Assembly (NCBI GenBank): GCA_900315305.1
Contig: OMYS01000003.1
Coordinates: 26,588-90,587 of the forward strand
Length of the DNA stretch: 64,000 bases
Direction of reading: 5' to 3'
From: an uncultured Eubacteriales bacterium
GTDB lineage: Bacteria > Bacillota > Clostridia > Lachnospirales > Lachnospiraceae
Shown: piece after piece, positions 39,812 to 48,528 of the stretch
Numbering within the stretch: the first letter of the stretch is position 1
Layout of the letters: the number at the start of each line of letters is the position of its first letter
Made by a program: the position numbers and the translations under genes
Notes under the pieces: model-generated
The model's input: the letters and a program-made list of their open reading frames with translations, nothing else
Database searches by the model: none
What the model was told of the DNA's origin: nothing

Positions 39812-41808
39812 TGCCAGATAACGGATTTAAGACAGAACTGAAAACCGGCACGGAGACAGGGCCTGACAGACCGTCGGGCTCTGTTTCGTCATGCGAAGAA
39901 GCAGGCAATGAGCTCAGGCACAATGAGAACGGGCCGGCCTCAAGGCGGATGAATGACGACATTGTACGCGACGCTGAATTCGAGCCGGTGCCCGACAAGA
40001 TCCGCAACGCGGATTTCGAGCCTGTACCGAATAAAATCAGCGATGGCAGTGACGGATCTGCACCGGATAAGATCCCCGACGCAGATTTCGAACCGGTGCC
40101 TGAGGACGGTGGTACGGCCTCCGGTCACGCCTCTCATCCTGATCATTCAGCTGCAGACCGCGGCGACAAGCTCAAAGGCCAGCCCGATCAGGCGGAGGCC
40201 GATTCCTCCTATATGGCCGGCGACGAAGTGAGCGGCGGAAAGAACCGCTCCCGGCTGCGCGAGATCATGGACGTGCTGCGCAGGAACCACATCACACGCG
40301 GCATCACACCGGAGAAGCTGCGCATCATTCTCGAGGAGCTCGGACCGACCTATATCAAGCTTGGCCAGGTTGTCTCCCTCCACTCAGACATTCTCCCGAA
40401 GGCCTACTGCGATGAGCTGATGAAGCTAAATTCTGAGGTTCCGCCGATGCCCTTCTCCGACGCAGTCGATGTGCTGAACCACTCCTATCGCATGGATTAC
40501 CGCGATATCTTCGCCTCCATCGATGAGGTCCCGATCGGATCGGCCTCGATCGCGCAGGTCCACCGCGCAAAGCTCTTAAGCGGCGAGGACGTGATCGTCA
40601 AAATCGAGCGCAAGGGGATCTACAATACGATGGCGCGGGACATCCGCCTGCTTCAGCGGGCCGTAAAATTCCTGCCGCCGGTGGCAAACCTCAAAAATCT
40701 CGTCGACCTGGGTCAGGTCCTCGACGAAATGTGGCGGGTTGCCCAGGAGGAAATGGATTTCCTCAAGGAAGCCGCGAACATGGAGGAATTTGAGCGCAAC
40801 AACCGGGGAATCGCCTATATCGGCGTGCCAAAGCTCTACCGGGAATACACGACGCAGCAGGTTCTCGTCATGGAGTACATCGACGGCTATCCGATCAACG
40901 ACAAGAAGGACCTGCTGGCAAACGGATATGACCTGAAGGAAATCGGCAGGAAATTCGTCGACAATTTCTTAAAGCAGGTCATCGACGACGGGTTCTTTCA
41001 CGCCGATCCTCATCCCGGCAATGTTCTGATCCGCGACGGCAAGATCATCTGGATCGATATGGGCATGATGGGACGGCTCAGCGACAAGGACCGCAGAAAT
41101 CTGACGGACGGCGTGAAAGGCGTCGCGACTAATGACATCGCGATGATCGAAAATGCGGTTCTCGGACTCGGCGAATTCAAGGGCCGGCCTGACCGCGACA
41201 AGCTCTATCAGGACATCCGCGAGCTTGTGCAGCGGTATGCATTTTCTGACATGGGCAACATTGATCTGGTCGACTTCTTCCAGACGATGATGGACATCAT
41301 GAAGACAAACCACATCGCGATCCCTCACGGCATGACTATGCTCGTCCGCGGACTGACCGATATGCAGGGAGTCCTCATAGAAATCGCCCCGGACCTCAAT
41401 ATGATCGAGATCGCCAAGGAGCGCCTGAAAAATGAGTATCTCGGCAGCCTGAACTGGAAGGCCGAGCTGAAGGCAAATGGCTTTGAGTTATACCGCGCGT
41501 TCAAGAAGGGCATTCAGCTGCCCTCTCTCGCGACGGACATCATGAAGGAGTACCTGAACGGACAGAGCCGCGTCAATCTGGAAATCAAGACGTCCCGTGA
41601 CTTTGCATTTCTCTTGAGGCGCCTTGTGCGCAACACGGTCATCGGACTCTGGGTCGCCGCGCTTCTTGTCAGCGCCAGCATAATCTGTACAACAGACATG
41701 AAGCCAAAGGTATTCGGAATCCCATTTCTGGGCTTTGCCGGATATCTGATGGCCTTTCTAATCGTCATCTATGTTGTGATCCGTCATTTCGCAACCAGAA
41801 AAAAATAG
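39811..41808 (+). CDS. ABC1/UbiB-type atypical kinase with repeat-bearing N-terminus
   Basis: A 665-residue protein. The first about 145 residues are disordered and acidic, and hold three copies of an (A/D)(E/D)FEPVP motif: DAEFEPVPDKI, NADFEPVPNKI and DADFEPVPEDG. The kinase-like domain follows, with KLGQVVSLHSDILP (KxGQ motif, about 183), GSASIAQVH (Ala-rich loop), VIVKIERKG (Lys), HADPHPGN (about 396) and IDMGMMG in place of the usual DFG. Two C-terminal membrane helices end the protein. UbiB relatives support quinone and lipid metabolism. No ubiquinone genes are present here, so the substrate is unknown. It is translationally coupled to the phasin-like gene. Confidence 0.88.
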   Translation: MPDNGFKTELKTGTETGPDRPSGSVSSCEEAGNELRHNENGPASRRMNDDIVRDAEFEPVPDKIRNADFEPVPNKISDGSDGSAPDKIPDADFEPVPEDGGTASGHASHPDHSAADRGDKLKGQPDQAEADSSYMAGDEVSGGKNRSRLREIMDVLRRNHITRGITPEKLRIILEELGPTYIKLGQVVSLHSDILPKAYCDELMKLNSEVPPMPFSDAVDVLNHSYRMDYRDIFASIDEVPIGSASIAQVHRAKLLSGEDVIVKIERKGIYNTMARDIRLLQRAVKFLPPVANLKNLVDLGQVLDEMWRVAQEEMDFLKEAANMEEFERNNRGIAYIGVPKLYREYTTQQVLVMEYIDGYPINDKKDLLANGYDLKEIGRKFVDNFLKQVIDDGFFHADPHPGNVLIRDGKIIWIDMGMMGRLSDKDRRNLTDGVKGVATNDIAMIENAVLGLGEFKGRPDRDKLYQDIRELVQRYAFSDMGNIDLVDFFQTMMDIMKTNHIAIPHGMTMLVRGLTDMQGVLIEIAPDLNMIEIAKERLKNEYLGSLNWKAELKANGFELYRAFKKGIQLPSLATDIMKEYLNGQSRVNLEIKTSRDFAFLLRRLVRNTVIGLWVAALLVSASIICTTDMKPKVFGIPFLGFAGYLMAFLIVIYVVIRHFATRKK

Positions 41809-41826
41809 ACCGCTGCCGGGCATATT

Positions 41827-41865
41827 AAAAAAAGAGGACCTCCATTTTTGGAAGTCCTCCTTTTT
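41827..41865. terminator. Bidirectional terminator, kinase gene / deacetylase gene
   Basis: A 10-bp stem (GAGGACCTCC, 41834-41843 / GGAAGTCCTC, 41850-41859, one G-T pair), loop ATTTTT, seven A on the left and five T on the right. It serves the two convergent genes. Confidence 0.9.
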
Positions 41866-41893
41866 CAGCCCTGCTGCCCTGACCTGCAGGCTG

Positions 41894-43417
41894 TCAGTTT
41901 GCGATGTGATGGTGGCAGGTCGGCGAATTTGCCGTGATGGGCAGGAATGTGTACCCGTTCTCAAGGCACCACTGGATCGTCTGATCCATGCAGTCGACCG
42001 TGCTCTTATGAATATCGTGGCAAAGCACAAAGGACACATCGTGACTCTGTACCCCGGTGATAATATTCTGGAAGGTCTGATCAGCCGTCGGCTGGCCGTC
42101 AGCGTCTCCGCTCGAAACGTTCCAGTCTACATAGGTCAGTCCCTTCTGGGCCGCCTCTGCGGCCAGCTCCGTCATAATTCCCGGGCAGTACTTGGCGCTC
42201 GTCGTATTGGAGCTTCCTCCCGGAAAGCGGAAAATAGTCGGCGTCTGTCCCGTATACTGCTGGATCACAGCCGCCTGCTGATTGAAGTCACTCCAGTACG
42301 CATCGGGGCTCGCGTACACCTGCGAGAATTCATGCGAATATGTATGAACCGCGACCGTATGTCCGGCGGCAGCCTCCTCCTGGATGCAGTAAAGATAATC
42401 CGGAAACTGGCTGGTCGTAAAGAATGTCGCATGAACGTTGTACTTCGCGAGCGTGGCAAGCAGCTGGTCTGTGTACTCGCACGGACCGTCATCAAATGTG
42501 AGATAAATGACCTTGCCATTTACGGCCTGGTTCTCGTCATTTGTCAGCTGAACGACCGTGATTGTCTGCGTAGCTGTCGCTGTGTTCCCCGCGGTATCCG
42601 ATACCGTGTAGGTGACGGTGTAGGTGCCCGGCGTATTGACGTCGACATCGCCTGTCTGCGTCACCTTGGAAGTCACATCTCCGTCCACATCATCAACTGC
42701 AGTGCAGCCCGATGTCCATGTCCCGCCAACGATGATCGTCTGCTGGGCGTCTCCGTTCAGCGTGATGACCGGTGCGTTCGGGTCCTTGTAGTTAATCGTT
42801 CTCGTCGCGGTTCCTACATTTCCCGAGCTGTCAGCCACCGTATAGGTGATCACACCGTTGTTCTCGGAGCTTGTGACATTGGCTGTCAGATCTCCGTCGT
42901 AATTGTCGGTCGCCGAATACCCTTCCTCCACATACTCGTGGCCCGGAAGCGTGTAGCTGTCCGGATTTGACACCAGCGTAATGACAGGCGCCTCGGTATC
43001 CTCGACCTTGACAGTTCTCGTCACGGAGGCCTGCTGCTTCGACCCGTATTCTGCCGTATACGTGATCGTATAGTCCCCGATTTTTCCCGTGTCAACCTCT
43101 CCGTTCACCGTAACCTTCTGCGGGCGGCGGATAAACTTCAGAAGCGTTCCCTCTGTCCAGGCCTTTGCGCCTTCCTCCTTGTACGGATCAAAAACCTCAA
43201 TCGTCTCAGAGCTCTTGCCATTCAGCTTCATATGGAGACGCCATCTGTTGACGGCAGCTACCACAACGATCGAGAGAAGAATCGCCGCGACTACTCCGAA
43301 GCATACGAGAAATGCAGCTCTTCTCTTCCTTTTCTTTTTCTCTGCGCTTCTCCGGTTTCCTGTCTCTTTCTCCCGGCGAAGCTCCGGACCCTGTTCCTCC
43401 CTCAGTCCATCTGACAT
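41894..43417 (-). CDS. Membrane-anchored polysaccharide deacetylase with three Ig-like (DUF5011) domains
   Basis: A 507-residue surface protein. A charged cytoplasmic tail (RRSAEKKKRKRR) and one membrane anchor (about 35-57) come first. Three bacterial Ig-like domains of the DUF5011 type follow at about 60-290; their strands end in motifs such as DTEAPVITL and DPNAPVITL. The NodB deacetylase domain follows: LTFDDGPCEYT (about 305), HTYSH metal site (about 360), RFPGG and CHDIH. Motifs 1-5 look intact, so it should remove acetyl groups from a wall glycan such as peptidoglycan. Related proteins promote lysozyme resistance; that is inference. Confidence 0.9.
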   Translation of the reverse strand: MSDGLREEQGPELRREKETGNRRSAEKKKRKRRAAFLVCFGVVAAILLSIVVVAAVNRWRLHMKLNGKSSETIEVFDPYKEEGAKAWTEGTLLKFIRRPQKVTVNGEVDTGKIGDYTITYTAEYGSKQQASVTRTVKVEDTEAPVITLVSNPDSYTLPGHEYVEEGYSATDNYDGDLTANVTSSENNGVITYTVADSSGNVGTATRTINYKDPNAPVITLNGDAQQTIIVGGTWTSGCTAVDDVDGDVTSKVTQTGDVDVNTPGTYTVTYTVSDTAGNTATATQTITVVQLTNDENQAVNGKVIYLTFDDGPCEYTDQLLATLAKYNVHATFFTTSQFPDYLYCIQEEAAAGHTVAVHTYSHEFSQVYASPDAYWSDFNQQAAVIQQYTGQTPTIFRFPGGSSNTTSAKYCPGIMTELAAEAAQKGLTYVDWNVSSGDADGQPTADQTFQNIITGVQSHDVSFVLCHDIHKSTVDCMDQTIQWCLENGYTFLPITANSPTCHHHIAN

Positions 43418-43451
43418 AATGTTTTTTCACACTCCCCCTGTGATTTAACAG

Positions 43452-43805
43452 TCAGCAGTAATCAAATGCATTTCGCAGGAGACGAACCGTTCCGTCGCCC
43501 GTGATTCCGACCACATCAAAGCGGCACGGCGTATCTCCGGACAAACCATGCATGTGAAGATACACGGCAGCTGTTCTTGAGATCTGCCGCTGTTTTTTCG
43601 GTCCGACTGCCTCCAGCGGATCTCCCGCACTTCCCGAGGATCGATACTTGACCTCGACAAATACAAGATACCGGCCCTCCGAGGCAACGATATCGATCTC
43701 ACCGCTCCTGCATCGGAAATTCATCTGGCGGATAACGTATCCCTGTCCTTTCAGATAATCGGCCGCGACGCGCTCCTGTTCACTTCCGACAGTGCGTTTG
43801 TTCAA
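43452..43805 (-). CDS. YraN/UPF0102 family endonuclease-fold protein (TTG start)
   Basis: A 117-residue protein of the UPF0102 family. The PD-(D/E)XK-like core is visible: GSEQERVAADYLKGQGYVI, NFRCRSGEIDIVASEG (about 30-45) and LVFVEVKYRS (about 48-57). The start codon is TTG at 43805, supported by an AGGAGG site 5 nt upstream and by the family start (MNKR). The family's role is unknown; a Holliday-junction or RNase-HII-linked role has been guessed from neighbours. In many Firmicutes it is next to rnhB, as here. A family A repeat lies between it and rnhB. Confidence 0.9.
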   Translation of the reverse strand: MNKRTVGSEQERVAADYLKGQGYVIRQMNFRCRSGEIDIVASEGRYLVFVEVKYRSSGSAGDPLEAVGPKKQRQISRTAAVYLHMHGLSGDTPCRFDVVGITGDGTVRLLRNAFDYC

Positions 43806-43887
43806 CCAGGCCTCCTCTCCTCAAGCGCAGATGACATTGCGCAGTCATCTCCCGATTACTGTTGCAAGATCTAACTATAATTATATC

Positions 43888-43959
43888 GCAACTATTCAGT
43901 GCCTCATGCCCGGAGTGCTTCGCTTCCTGAGCCTGGGGCAGACAGAGCGGAATAATTAC
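43888..43959. repeat. Family A palindromic repeat, copy A4 (intermediate form)
   Basis: Left end GCAACTATTCAGTGCC, right end GGAATAATTAC. The centre contains GGAGTGCTTCGCTTCC, a degenerate hairpin, and GGGGCAGACAGAGCGG, which resembles the second hairpin of copy A5 (GGCGGACAGAGCGG). Confidence 0.65.
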
Positions 43960-44018
43960 ATATGATCTGGGTGCCAAAAGTAATTGCGACTCAGACTCTT
44001 GACACTGTAATCATTATA

Positions 44019-44699
44019 TCATACTCCGTCTACAAAATGCGTGATAAAGGTCCTTCTGTGAATCGGACATGGACCGTACTTTTTCAGAGCGGCAATATGC
44101 TCGGCTGTGCCGTAGCCCTTGTTTCTCGCAAAGCCGTATTCCGGGTACTGGCGGTCGTACTCGATCATCAGCCTGTCTCTCGTGACCTTCGCCACGATGC
44201 TCGCGGCCGCGATCGACACGCTGAGAGCATCGCCGTGGACAATAGCGACCTGAGGAATCTGCACGTCCGGAATGGTCACCGCGTCATTAAGAAGAATTCC
44301 CGGCTTAAGGGAAAGCTTTCCGATCGCCGTCCGCATCGCCCGGTAATCTGCCTGGAGGATATTGATCTGGTCAATTGTCTCCGGCGACTCAGATCCGACG
44401 CCGACGGCAGCCGCCTCCCGCATGATAATATCGTAGAGCTCTTCCCTCTTCTTCGGGGACAGCTTCTTTGAGTCATTGAGACCCAGAATCATATGGTCCG
44501 TCGGCAGAATGACCGCTCCCGCCATGACGGGACCTGCCAGCGGGCCCCTCCCGGCCTCGTCGATGCCGCACACAGGGCCGGACTCGGCATATTTCTCCTC
44601 GTAGACCATCAGCGACTTTGTGCGGCTGATCTCCTTCTCGAGCCTTGCCTTTGCCTTCTCCTCACGCTCTCTCAATCTCTGCAGCTGCTTTTCCGTCAT
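44019..44699 (-). CDS. rnhB: Ribonuclease HII
   Basis: A 226-residue enzyme that removes ribonucleotides from RNA-DNA hybrids. The catalytic acidic residues lie in GIDEAGRGPLAGPV (about 44-57, D and E), in ILLNDAVTIPDVQI (D, about 137) and in HGDALSVSIAAASIVAKVTRD (D near 154-172). The N-terminal about 38 residues form a charged coiled helix (RLREREEKAKARLEKEI) that is usual for Firmicute RNase HII. The start overlaps the rbgA stop by ATGA, so the two genes are coupled. Confidence 0.96.
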   Translation of the reverse strand: MTEKQLQRLREREEKAKARLEKEISRTKSLMVYEEKYAESGPVCGIDEAGRGPLAGPVMAGAVILPTDHMILGLNDSKKLSPKKREELYDIIMREAAAVGVGSESPETIDQINILQADYRAMRTAIGKLSLKPGILLNDAVTIPDVQIPQVAIVHGDALSVSIAAASIVAKVTRDRLMIEYDRQYPEYGFARNKGYGTAEHIAALKKYGPCPIHRRTFITHFVDGV

Positions 44700-45547
44700 G
44701 ACTCACCTGCTGTCTCGAGCGTAATTCGTCCGATTCTTCCCGAGCGGAAGTCATCGAGAATAAGGCGCGAAACCTTTTCATAATCCGGCTCGGCGCCCTT
44801 CTTCAGCGCTCCTCTCCGCGCCGCGATGTCGGCCATGATCTCCGCCTCCATCTCTCTGCTCTCATCGCACCCGTACCGCGCATTCAGGATTCCCGGATAG
44901 CGCTTCTTCAGCACCCTGATCAGGTCGACGACAAGCTCGCCCCTGTCAATGATGTCATCCGGCATAGAGCCGACAAGAGCCAGTGCGAGGCCTGTCTTCT
45001 GGTCCTCGAATTTCGGCCAGAGTACGCCGGCCGTGTCGAGGAGCTCAACACCGCCGCCCATGTGGATCCACTGTCTCCCCTTCGTGACTCCCGGACGGTT
45101 GCCTGTTTTTGCCGCGGCTGTTCCGGCAAATGAATTAATAAATGTCGATTTGCCGACATTCGGAATCCCGCAGACCATGGCGCGGACATTCCGGGGCTTC
45201 ATCCCTCTTTTTCTGTCCCGCTCCGCCTTCTCTCTCGTCGCCTCCTGGATCAAAGGAAGAAGCTGCTTCCGGATGCTGTTCTTCCGGAAATCGCAGAAGA
45301 TGGTCTTCTGCCCCTTCTTTCTGAACTCCTCCTGCCATCTGGCTGTCTCGCGCTCGTCCGCGAGATCTGCCTTTCCGAAAATAACAATTCTTGCCTTATT
45401 GCCGCACAGATTTCCGAGTTCCGGATTCCGTCCCGAGACCGGAATCCTCGCGTCCGCAATCTCGATCACAAGATCGATCAGCTTCAGATCCTCTTTCATC
45501 TGGCGCATCGTCTTTGTCATATGCCCCGGGTACCACTGATATGTCAT
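44696..45547 (-). CDS. rbgA: Ribosome biogenesis GTPase RbgA (YlqF)
   Basis: A 283-residue circularly permuted GTPase needed for late 50S assembly. The opening is MTYQWYPGHMTKTMRQM. The permuted order shows G4 (FGKADLADE, about 56) before G1 (GIPNVGKST, about 126), then G3 (DTAGVLWP, about 170). The C-terminal domain binds rRNA. It sits between lepB and rnhB, the same rplS-lepB-rbgA-rnhB order seen in B. subtilis. Confidence 0.96.
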   Translation of the reverse strand: MTYQWYPGHMTKTMRQMKEDLKLIDLVIEIADARIPVSGRNPELGNLCGNKARIVIFGKADLADERETARWQEEFRKKGQKTIFCDFRKNSIRKQLLPLIQEATREKAERDRKRGMKPRNVRAMVCGIPNVGKSTFINSFAGTAAAKTGNRPGVTKGRQWIHMGGGVELLDTAGVLWPKFEDQKTGLALALVGSMPDDIIDRGELVVDLIRVLKKRYPGILNARYGCDESREMEAEIMADIAARRGALKKGAEPDYEKVSRLILDDFRSGRIGRITLETAGES

Positions 45548-45551
45548 AATT

Positions 45552-46130
45552 TTATCCCGCGAAGCCGATTCTGCCCGCCGGAGCGGCTATGAACCAGACC
45601 TTGCCTCTGATCTGGCTGCTCTCGATATTTCCTACATTGGCAAACCGGCTGTCCTCACTGTTGTTGCGGTTGTCGCCGAGCACGAAATATTCTCCGCTTC
45701 CGAGCGTGATGGGGTTCTCAGCGAGTCCCTCCTTGCTGATTGCGGGAAATTCCTCCTTCTCATTATAAGTTTCTCCGTTGATCAGAATCAGTCCGTCACG
45801 GATCTGGATTGTCTCTCCCGGAAGTCCGATCACGCGCTTGATATGGATTGTGCTGTCGGAGGCACTGCTTCCGACATATGCGATCAGATCGCCGCGGTGG
45901 ATGCCGAACCGGTAGGATACCTTATTGACAAGCACGCGGTCGCCGACCTCAAGTGTCGGGCTCATCGAGCTGTCCAGCACAGTATATGAGCTGCAGAAAA
46001 GAAAGGCGGCAACGAGCGCTATGAAAAGCGCAATCACAGCCTCAATGATAAAGACGCTTCTGTTCCTCTGCTGCAGGCGTCTCTCCTGCGGCGTGAGCTC
46101 CCGGATAATTTTGGCTTTCTTCTTGAACAT
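45552..46130 (-). CDS. lepB: Signal peptidase I
   Basis: A 192-residue type I signal peptidase with one N-terminal membrane segment (about 27-48). The catalytic Ser lies in SSMSPTLEVGD (about 55) and the Lys in IHIKRVIGLPGE (about 97). The late box is GDNRNNSEDSR. The ATG follows a strong terminator by only 17 nt and lacks a clear Shine-Dalgarno sequence. Expression therefore probably depends on read-through from rplS or on a promoter I could not place. Confidence 0.94.
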   Translation of the reverse strand: MFKKKAKIIRELTPQERRLQQRNRSVFIIEAVIALFIALVAAFLFCSSYTVLDSSMSPTLEVGDRVLVNKVSYRFGIHRGDLIAYVGSSASDSTIHIKRVIGLPGETIQIRDGLILINGETYNEKEEFPAISKEGLAENPITLGSGEYFVLGDNRNNSEDSRFANVGNIESSQIRGKVWFIAAPAGRIGFAG

Positions 46131-46147
46131 AATCTGTTTTTCTTATG

Positions 46148-46188
46148 AAAAAAGGAAAGCAATTTCATCTGAGACTGCTTTCCTTTTT
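46148..46188. terminator. Terminator between rplS and lepB
   Basis: Arms GGAAAGCA (46154-46161) and TGCTTTCC (46176-46183), flanked by A on the left and T on the right, so it works on the minus strand (six T). It is 30 nt after rplS and may limit lepB expression. Confidence 0.8.
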
Positions 46189-46218
46189 CAATATCAAGTA
46201 TGATGTTAACGGGAAGCT

Positions 46219-46566
46219 TTATTTGATAACTTCCTTCAGCTTCGCGCTCTTGCCCTGGCGGCCTCTCAGATAGTTGAGCTTTGCTCTTCTGACCTTGCCG
46301 TGGCGAACAACTTCGACCTTCTCGACATTCGGGGAATGAACCGGCCATGTCTTCTCGACGCCGACGCCGTTGGATGACTTGCGGACTGTGAATGTCTCAC
46401 GAGCGCCGCCGCCCTGTCTCTTCAGAACAACACCCTCGAAAATCTGAATTCTCTCGCGGTTGCCTTCCTTGATCTTTCCGTGAACACGGACTGTGTCGCC
46501 GACTCTGAAGTCATCGACATTGCTCTTCAGCTGGGCATCTTCAATCTTCTTGATGATTTCGTTCAT
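46219..46566 (-). CDS. rplS: 50S ribosomal protein L19
   Basis: A 115-residue ribosomal protein at the 30S-50S interface. The conserved core [20 protein letters not shown] (about 20-39) is followed by [20 protein letters not shown], and the C-terminal region is basic ([20 protein letters not shown]). It has its own promoter, whose -10 touches the last codon of the upstream trmD gene. The 5' leader is about 70 nt. Confidence 0.98.
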   Translation of the reverse strand: MNEIIKKIEDAQLKSNVDDFRVGDTVRVHGKIKEGNRERIQIFEGVVLKRQGGGARETFTVRKSSNGVGVEKTWPVHSPNVEKVEVVRHGKVRRAKLNYLRGRQGKSAKLKEVIK

Positions 46567-46646
46567 TTTCTGATCTCCTTAAATCTTAATATGGATGTTC
46601 ATTCCCGGAATCGCCGGCAGAGGACCATCTGTGATGCAACTTTATA

Positions 46647-46675
46647 AGTATACTATAGCTTTTCCTTGTTGGCAA
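46647..46675 (-). promoter_or_regulatory. rplS promoter at the end of trmD
   Basis: Minus strand: TTGCCA (46670-46675), 17 nt, TATACT (46647-46652). It overlaps the trmD 3' end. The start near 46640 leaves a leader of about 73 nt, which could hold an autoregulatory structure as in other L19 leaders; I could not assign one. Confidence 0.7.
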
Positions 46676-47396
46676 GGAAATTCCTGACGAATTCCTTCTC
46701 CTTCGGACTGATCGCAGCCGTCTCAAGAAGGTCCGGTCTCCGCTCCGCGGTCCGCATCAGGGACTGCTCGCGCCTCCAGGCATCGACCTTCGCGTGATCG
46801 CCGCTCAGAAGGATCTGAGGCACTTTCCGGCCGTTCCAGGTCTCAGGTCTCGAGTACTGCGGGAATTCCAGCAGCCCGTCCCCGAAGGAGTCATCCTCCG
46901 CGGACTCATCGTTGTGCAGGACCCCCGGTATCATTCTGGAGATCGCATCGATCATGCACATCGCGGGGAGCTCCCCGCCGGTCAGCACGAAGTCTCCGAT
47001 CGACACCTGGTCCGTCACAATTTCATCGAGCACCCGCTCGTCAACGCCCTCGTAGTGGCCGCACAGGAACACAAGTCCCGGCTCCAGCGCAAATTCCCTG
47101 GCCATCTGCTGATTAAAGACACGGCCCTGCGGCGTGAGATAAATCACGCGCGGCCGATAGGCAAGCCGGTCTGCGATCGACCGGTAGCAGTCATAGATCG
47201 GCTGCGCCTGCATGACCATCCCGGCGCCTCCGCCATACGGATAGTCATCGGTGCGGCCATGCTTGTCGTTTGTAAAATCCCGGATATTGACCGCCTCGAG
47301 TGAAAGAACCTGGTTCTCAATGGCCCGGCCGATGATACTCGTGTCGAGTCCCCTCGTGATCATATCCGGAAACAGCGTCATGACATAATATTCCAT
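46653..47396 (-). CDS. trmD: tRNA (guanine-N1-)-methyltransferase TrmD
   Basis: A 247-residue SPOUT enzyme that makes m1G37 and so prevents +1 frameshifting. Conserved segments are TLFPDMI at the start, DYPYGGGAGMVMQAQPIYD (about 51-69), the knot loop LCGHYEGVDERVLDE (about 111-125) and DFVLTGGELPAM (about 137). It belongs to the rpsP-khpA-rimM-trmD transcript and lies 8 nt after rimM. Confidence 0.98.
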   Translation of the reverse strand: MEYYVMTLFPDMITRGLDTSIIGRAIENQVLSLEAVNIRDFTNDKHGRTDDYPYGGGAGMVMQAQPIYDCYRSIADRLAYRPRVIYLTPQGRVFNQQMAREFALEPGLVFLCGHYEGVDERVLDEIVTDQVSIGDFVLTGGELPAMCMIDAISRMIPGVLHNDESAEDDSFGDGLLEFPQYSRPETWNGRKVPQILLSGDHAKVDAWRREQSLMRTAERRPDLLETAAISPKEKEFVRNFLANKEKL

Positions 47397-47404
47397 CCGC
47401 GGTC

Positions 47405-47908
47405 TCAGATCTCCTTCATCGGCCGCACCGTCATGATACCCGCCTCCGGATCCGTGTGAAGAATCACCTCTTTGATCGCGGGAAGGTAGACGATGCTGCC
47501 GTCATCCTTTTTTACGGCGTACACATCGTTTGCGCCTGTCCGGAGCACATCGGCCAGTGTTCCGAACCTGGAACCGTCCTCCAGCACGACGTCAAGACCG
47601 ATCAGATCGCCGATAAAATATTCATTTTCTTCAAGGGCGACCGCGTCACTGCGGCGAACATAGATGCTCTGCCCTTTCAGATGTTCCACATCCTCTATCC
47701 GGTCGTAGCCCTTCATTTTCAGAATCGGACGGTTCTTGAAATACCGGACATGTTCGACCTGAACAGAATCAAAGCCGCCTTCGCGCTCAAGAAGGATCTC
47801 CTTCAGAGCGTCAAAGCGGCTGACATTATCTGTTACAGGATAGATGTTGACTTCACCATTCAGCCCGTGCGTCGACGTAATGACGCCGATTTCCAGTACA
47901 TCCAGCAT
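47405..47908 (-). CDS. rimM: Ribosome maturation factor RimM
   Basis: A 167-residue 30S assembly factor that binds S19. The N-terminal beta-barrel begins LEIGVITSTHGLNGEVNIYP, and the PRC-barrel follows (EYFIGDLIGLDVVLEDG, with VYLPAIKEVIL near the end). I use the ATG at 47908; a longer in-frame reading would translate the arginine-rich antisense-like region of the KH gene and has no support. It starts right after the khpA stop and precedes trmD. Confidence 0.95.
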   Translation of the reverse strand: MLDVLEIGVITSTHGLNGEVNIYPVTDNVSRFDALKEILLEREGGFDSVQVEHVRYFKNRPILKMKGYDRIEDVEHLKGQSIYVRRSDAVALEENEYFIGDLIGLDVVLEDGSRFGTLADVLRTGANDVYAVKKDDGSIVYLPAIKEVILHTDPEAGIMTVRPMKEI

Positions 47909-47909
47909 A

Positions 47910-48140
47910 TCACTGAGTAATGTCCACGATGACCTTCTGATCGGTCTTCGCGGACGCGGCCTTGACAACCGCACGAATCGCGCGGGCGATTCTGCCCTGC
48001 TTGCCAATGACCTTGCCCATGTCCGACGCGGCGACCTTCAGTGTGACCACTGTCTCGCCGTCCTTTTCTTCCTCGGTCACGACAACTTCCTCAGGATGCT
48101 CGACAAGAGCCTTCGCGATGACCCCGACTAACTCTTTCAT
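47910..48140 (-). CDS. khpA: KH-domain RNA-binding protein KhpA (YlqC)
   Basis: A 76-residue single KH domain with the GxxG loop in VIGKQGRIARAIRAVVKAAS (about 46-65). The opening MKELVGVIAKALVEHPEEV is family-typical. KhpA works with KhpB (Jag) as a broad RNA chaperone in Gram-positives. The partner is not in this window. The gene sits between rpsP and rimM, the conserved position. Confidence 0.95.
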   Translation of the reverse strand: MKELVGVIAKALVEHPEEVVVTEEEKDGETVVTLKVAASDMGKVIGKQGRIARAIRAVVKAASAKTDQKVIVDITQ

Positions 48141-48179
48141 GAAGCACCTCCAGCTTTCCTGACAGGTTTCGAGTTCTTA

Positions 48180-48422
48180 TTATTTCTGAATGCCTGCGAT
48201 CTTCAGAAGCTTGGCAACCTCTGCTGTCGGCTGAGCGCCGTTTGCAAGCCACTTCTTAGCAGCTTCCTCATCGATCTTGTAAGCAGACGGCTCCTGGGAC
48301 GGATCGTAAGTACCGATCTCCTCGATGAATCTTCCGTCTCTCGGGGATCTTGCATCCGCGACGATGATTCTGTAAACCGGTGCCTTCTTCTTGCCCATTC
48401 TTCTGAGTCTGATCTTAACCAT
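48180..48422 (-). CDS. rpsP: 30S ribosomal protein S16
   Basis: An 80-residue S16: [19 protein letters not shown] is the diagnostic N-terminus and [15 protein letters not shown] the middle. The start at 48422 has GGAGGAAG about 8 nt upstream. A longer upstream reading covers the leader and promoter and is not real. It heads the rpsP-khpA-rimM-trmD group. Confidence 0.98.
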   Translation of the reverse strand: MVKIRLRRMGKKKAPVYRIIVADARSPRDGRFIEEIGTYDPSQEPSAYKIDEEAAKKWLANGAQPTAEVAKLLKIAGIQK

Positions 48423-48449
48423 TGTAAAACTTCCTCCATAAATAAATGA

Positions 48450-48478
48450 TAAATATAAAATGTATTGCTGTATGTCAA
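48450..48478 (-). promoter_or_regulatory. Promoter of the rpsP operon
   Basis: Minus strand: TTGACA (48473-48478), 17 nt, TATTTA (48450-48455). The -35 is perfect and the -10 is weak in an A/T-rich tract. The leader is about 20 nt and contains GGAGGAAG. Confidence 0.55.
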
Positions 48479-48528
48479 AGAAAGACTGGCTTTCTATTAA
48501 CAAGCTCTTTCAGGTCCCGGCGTCCTTG

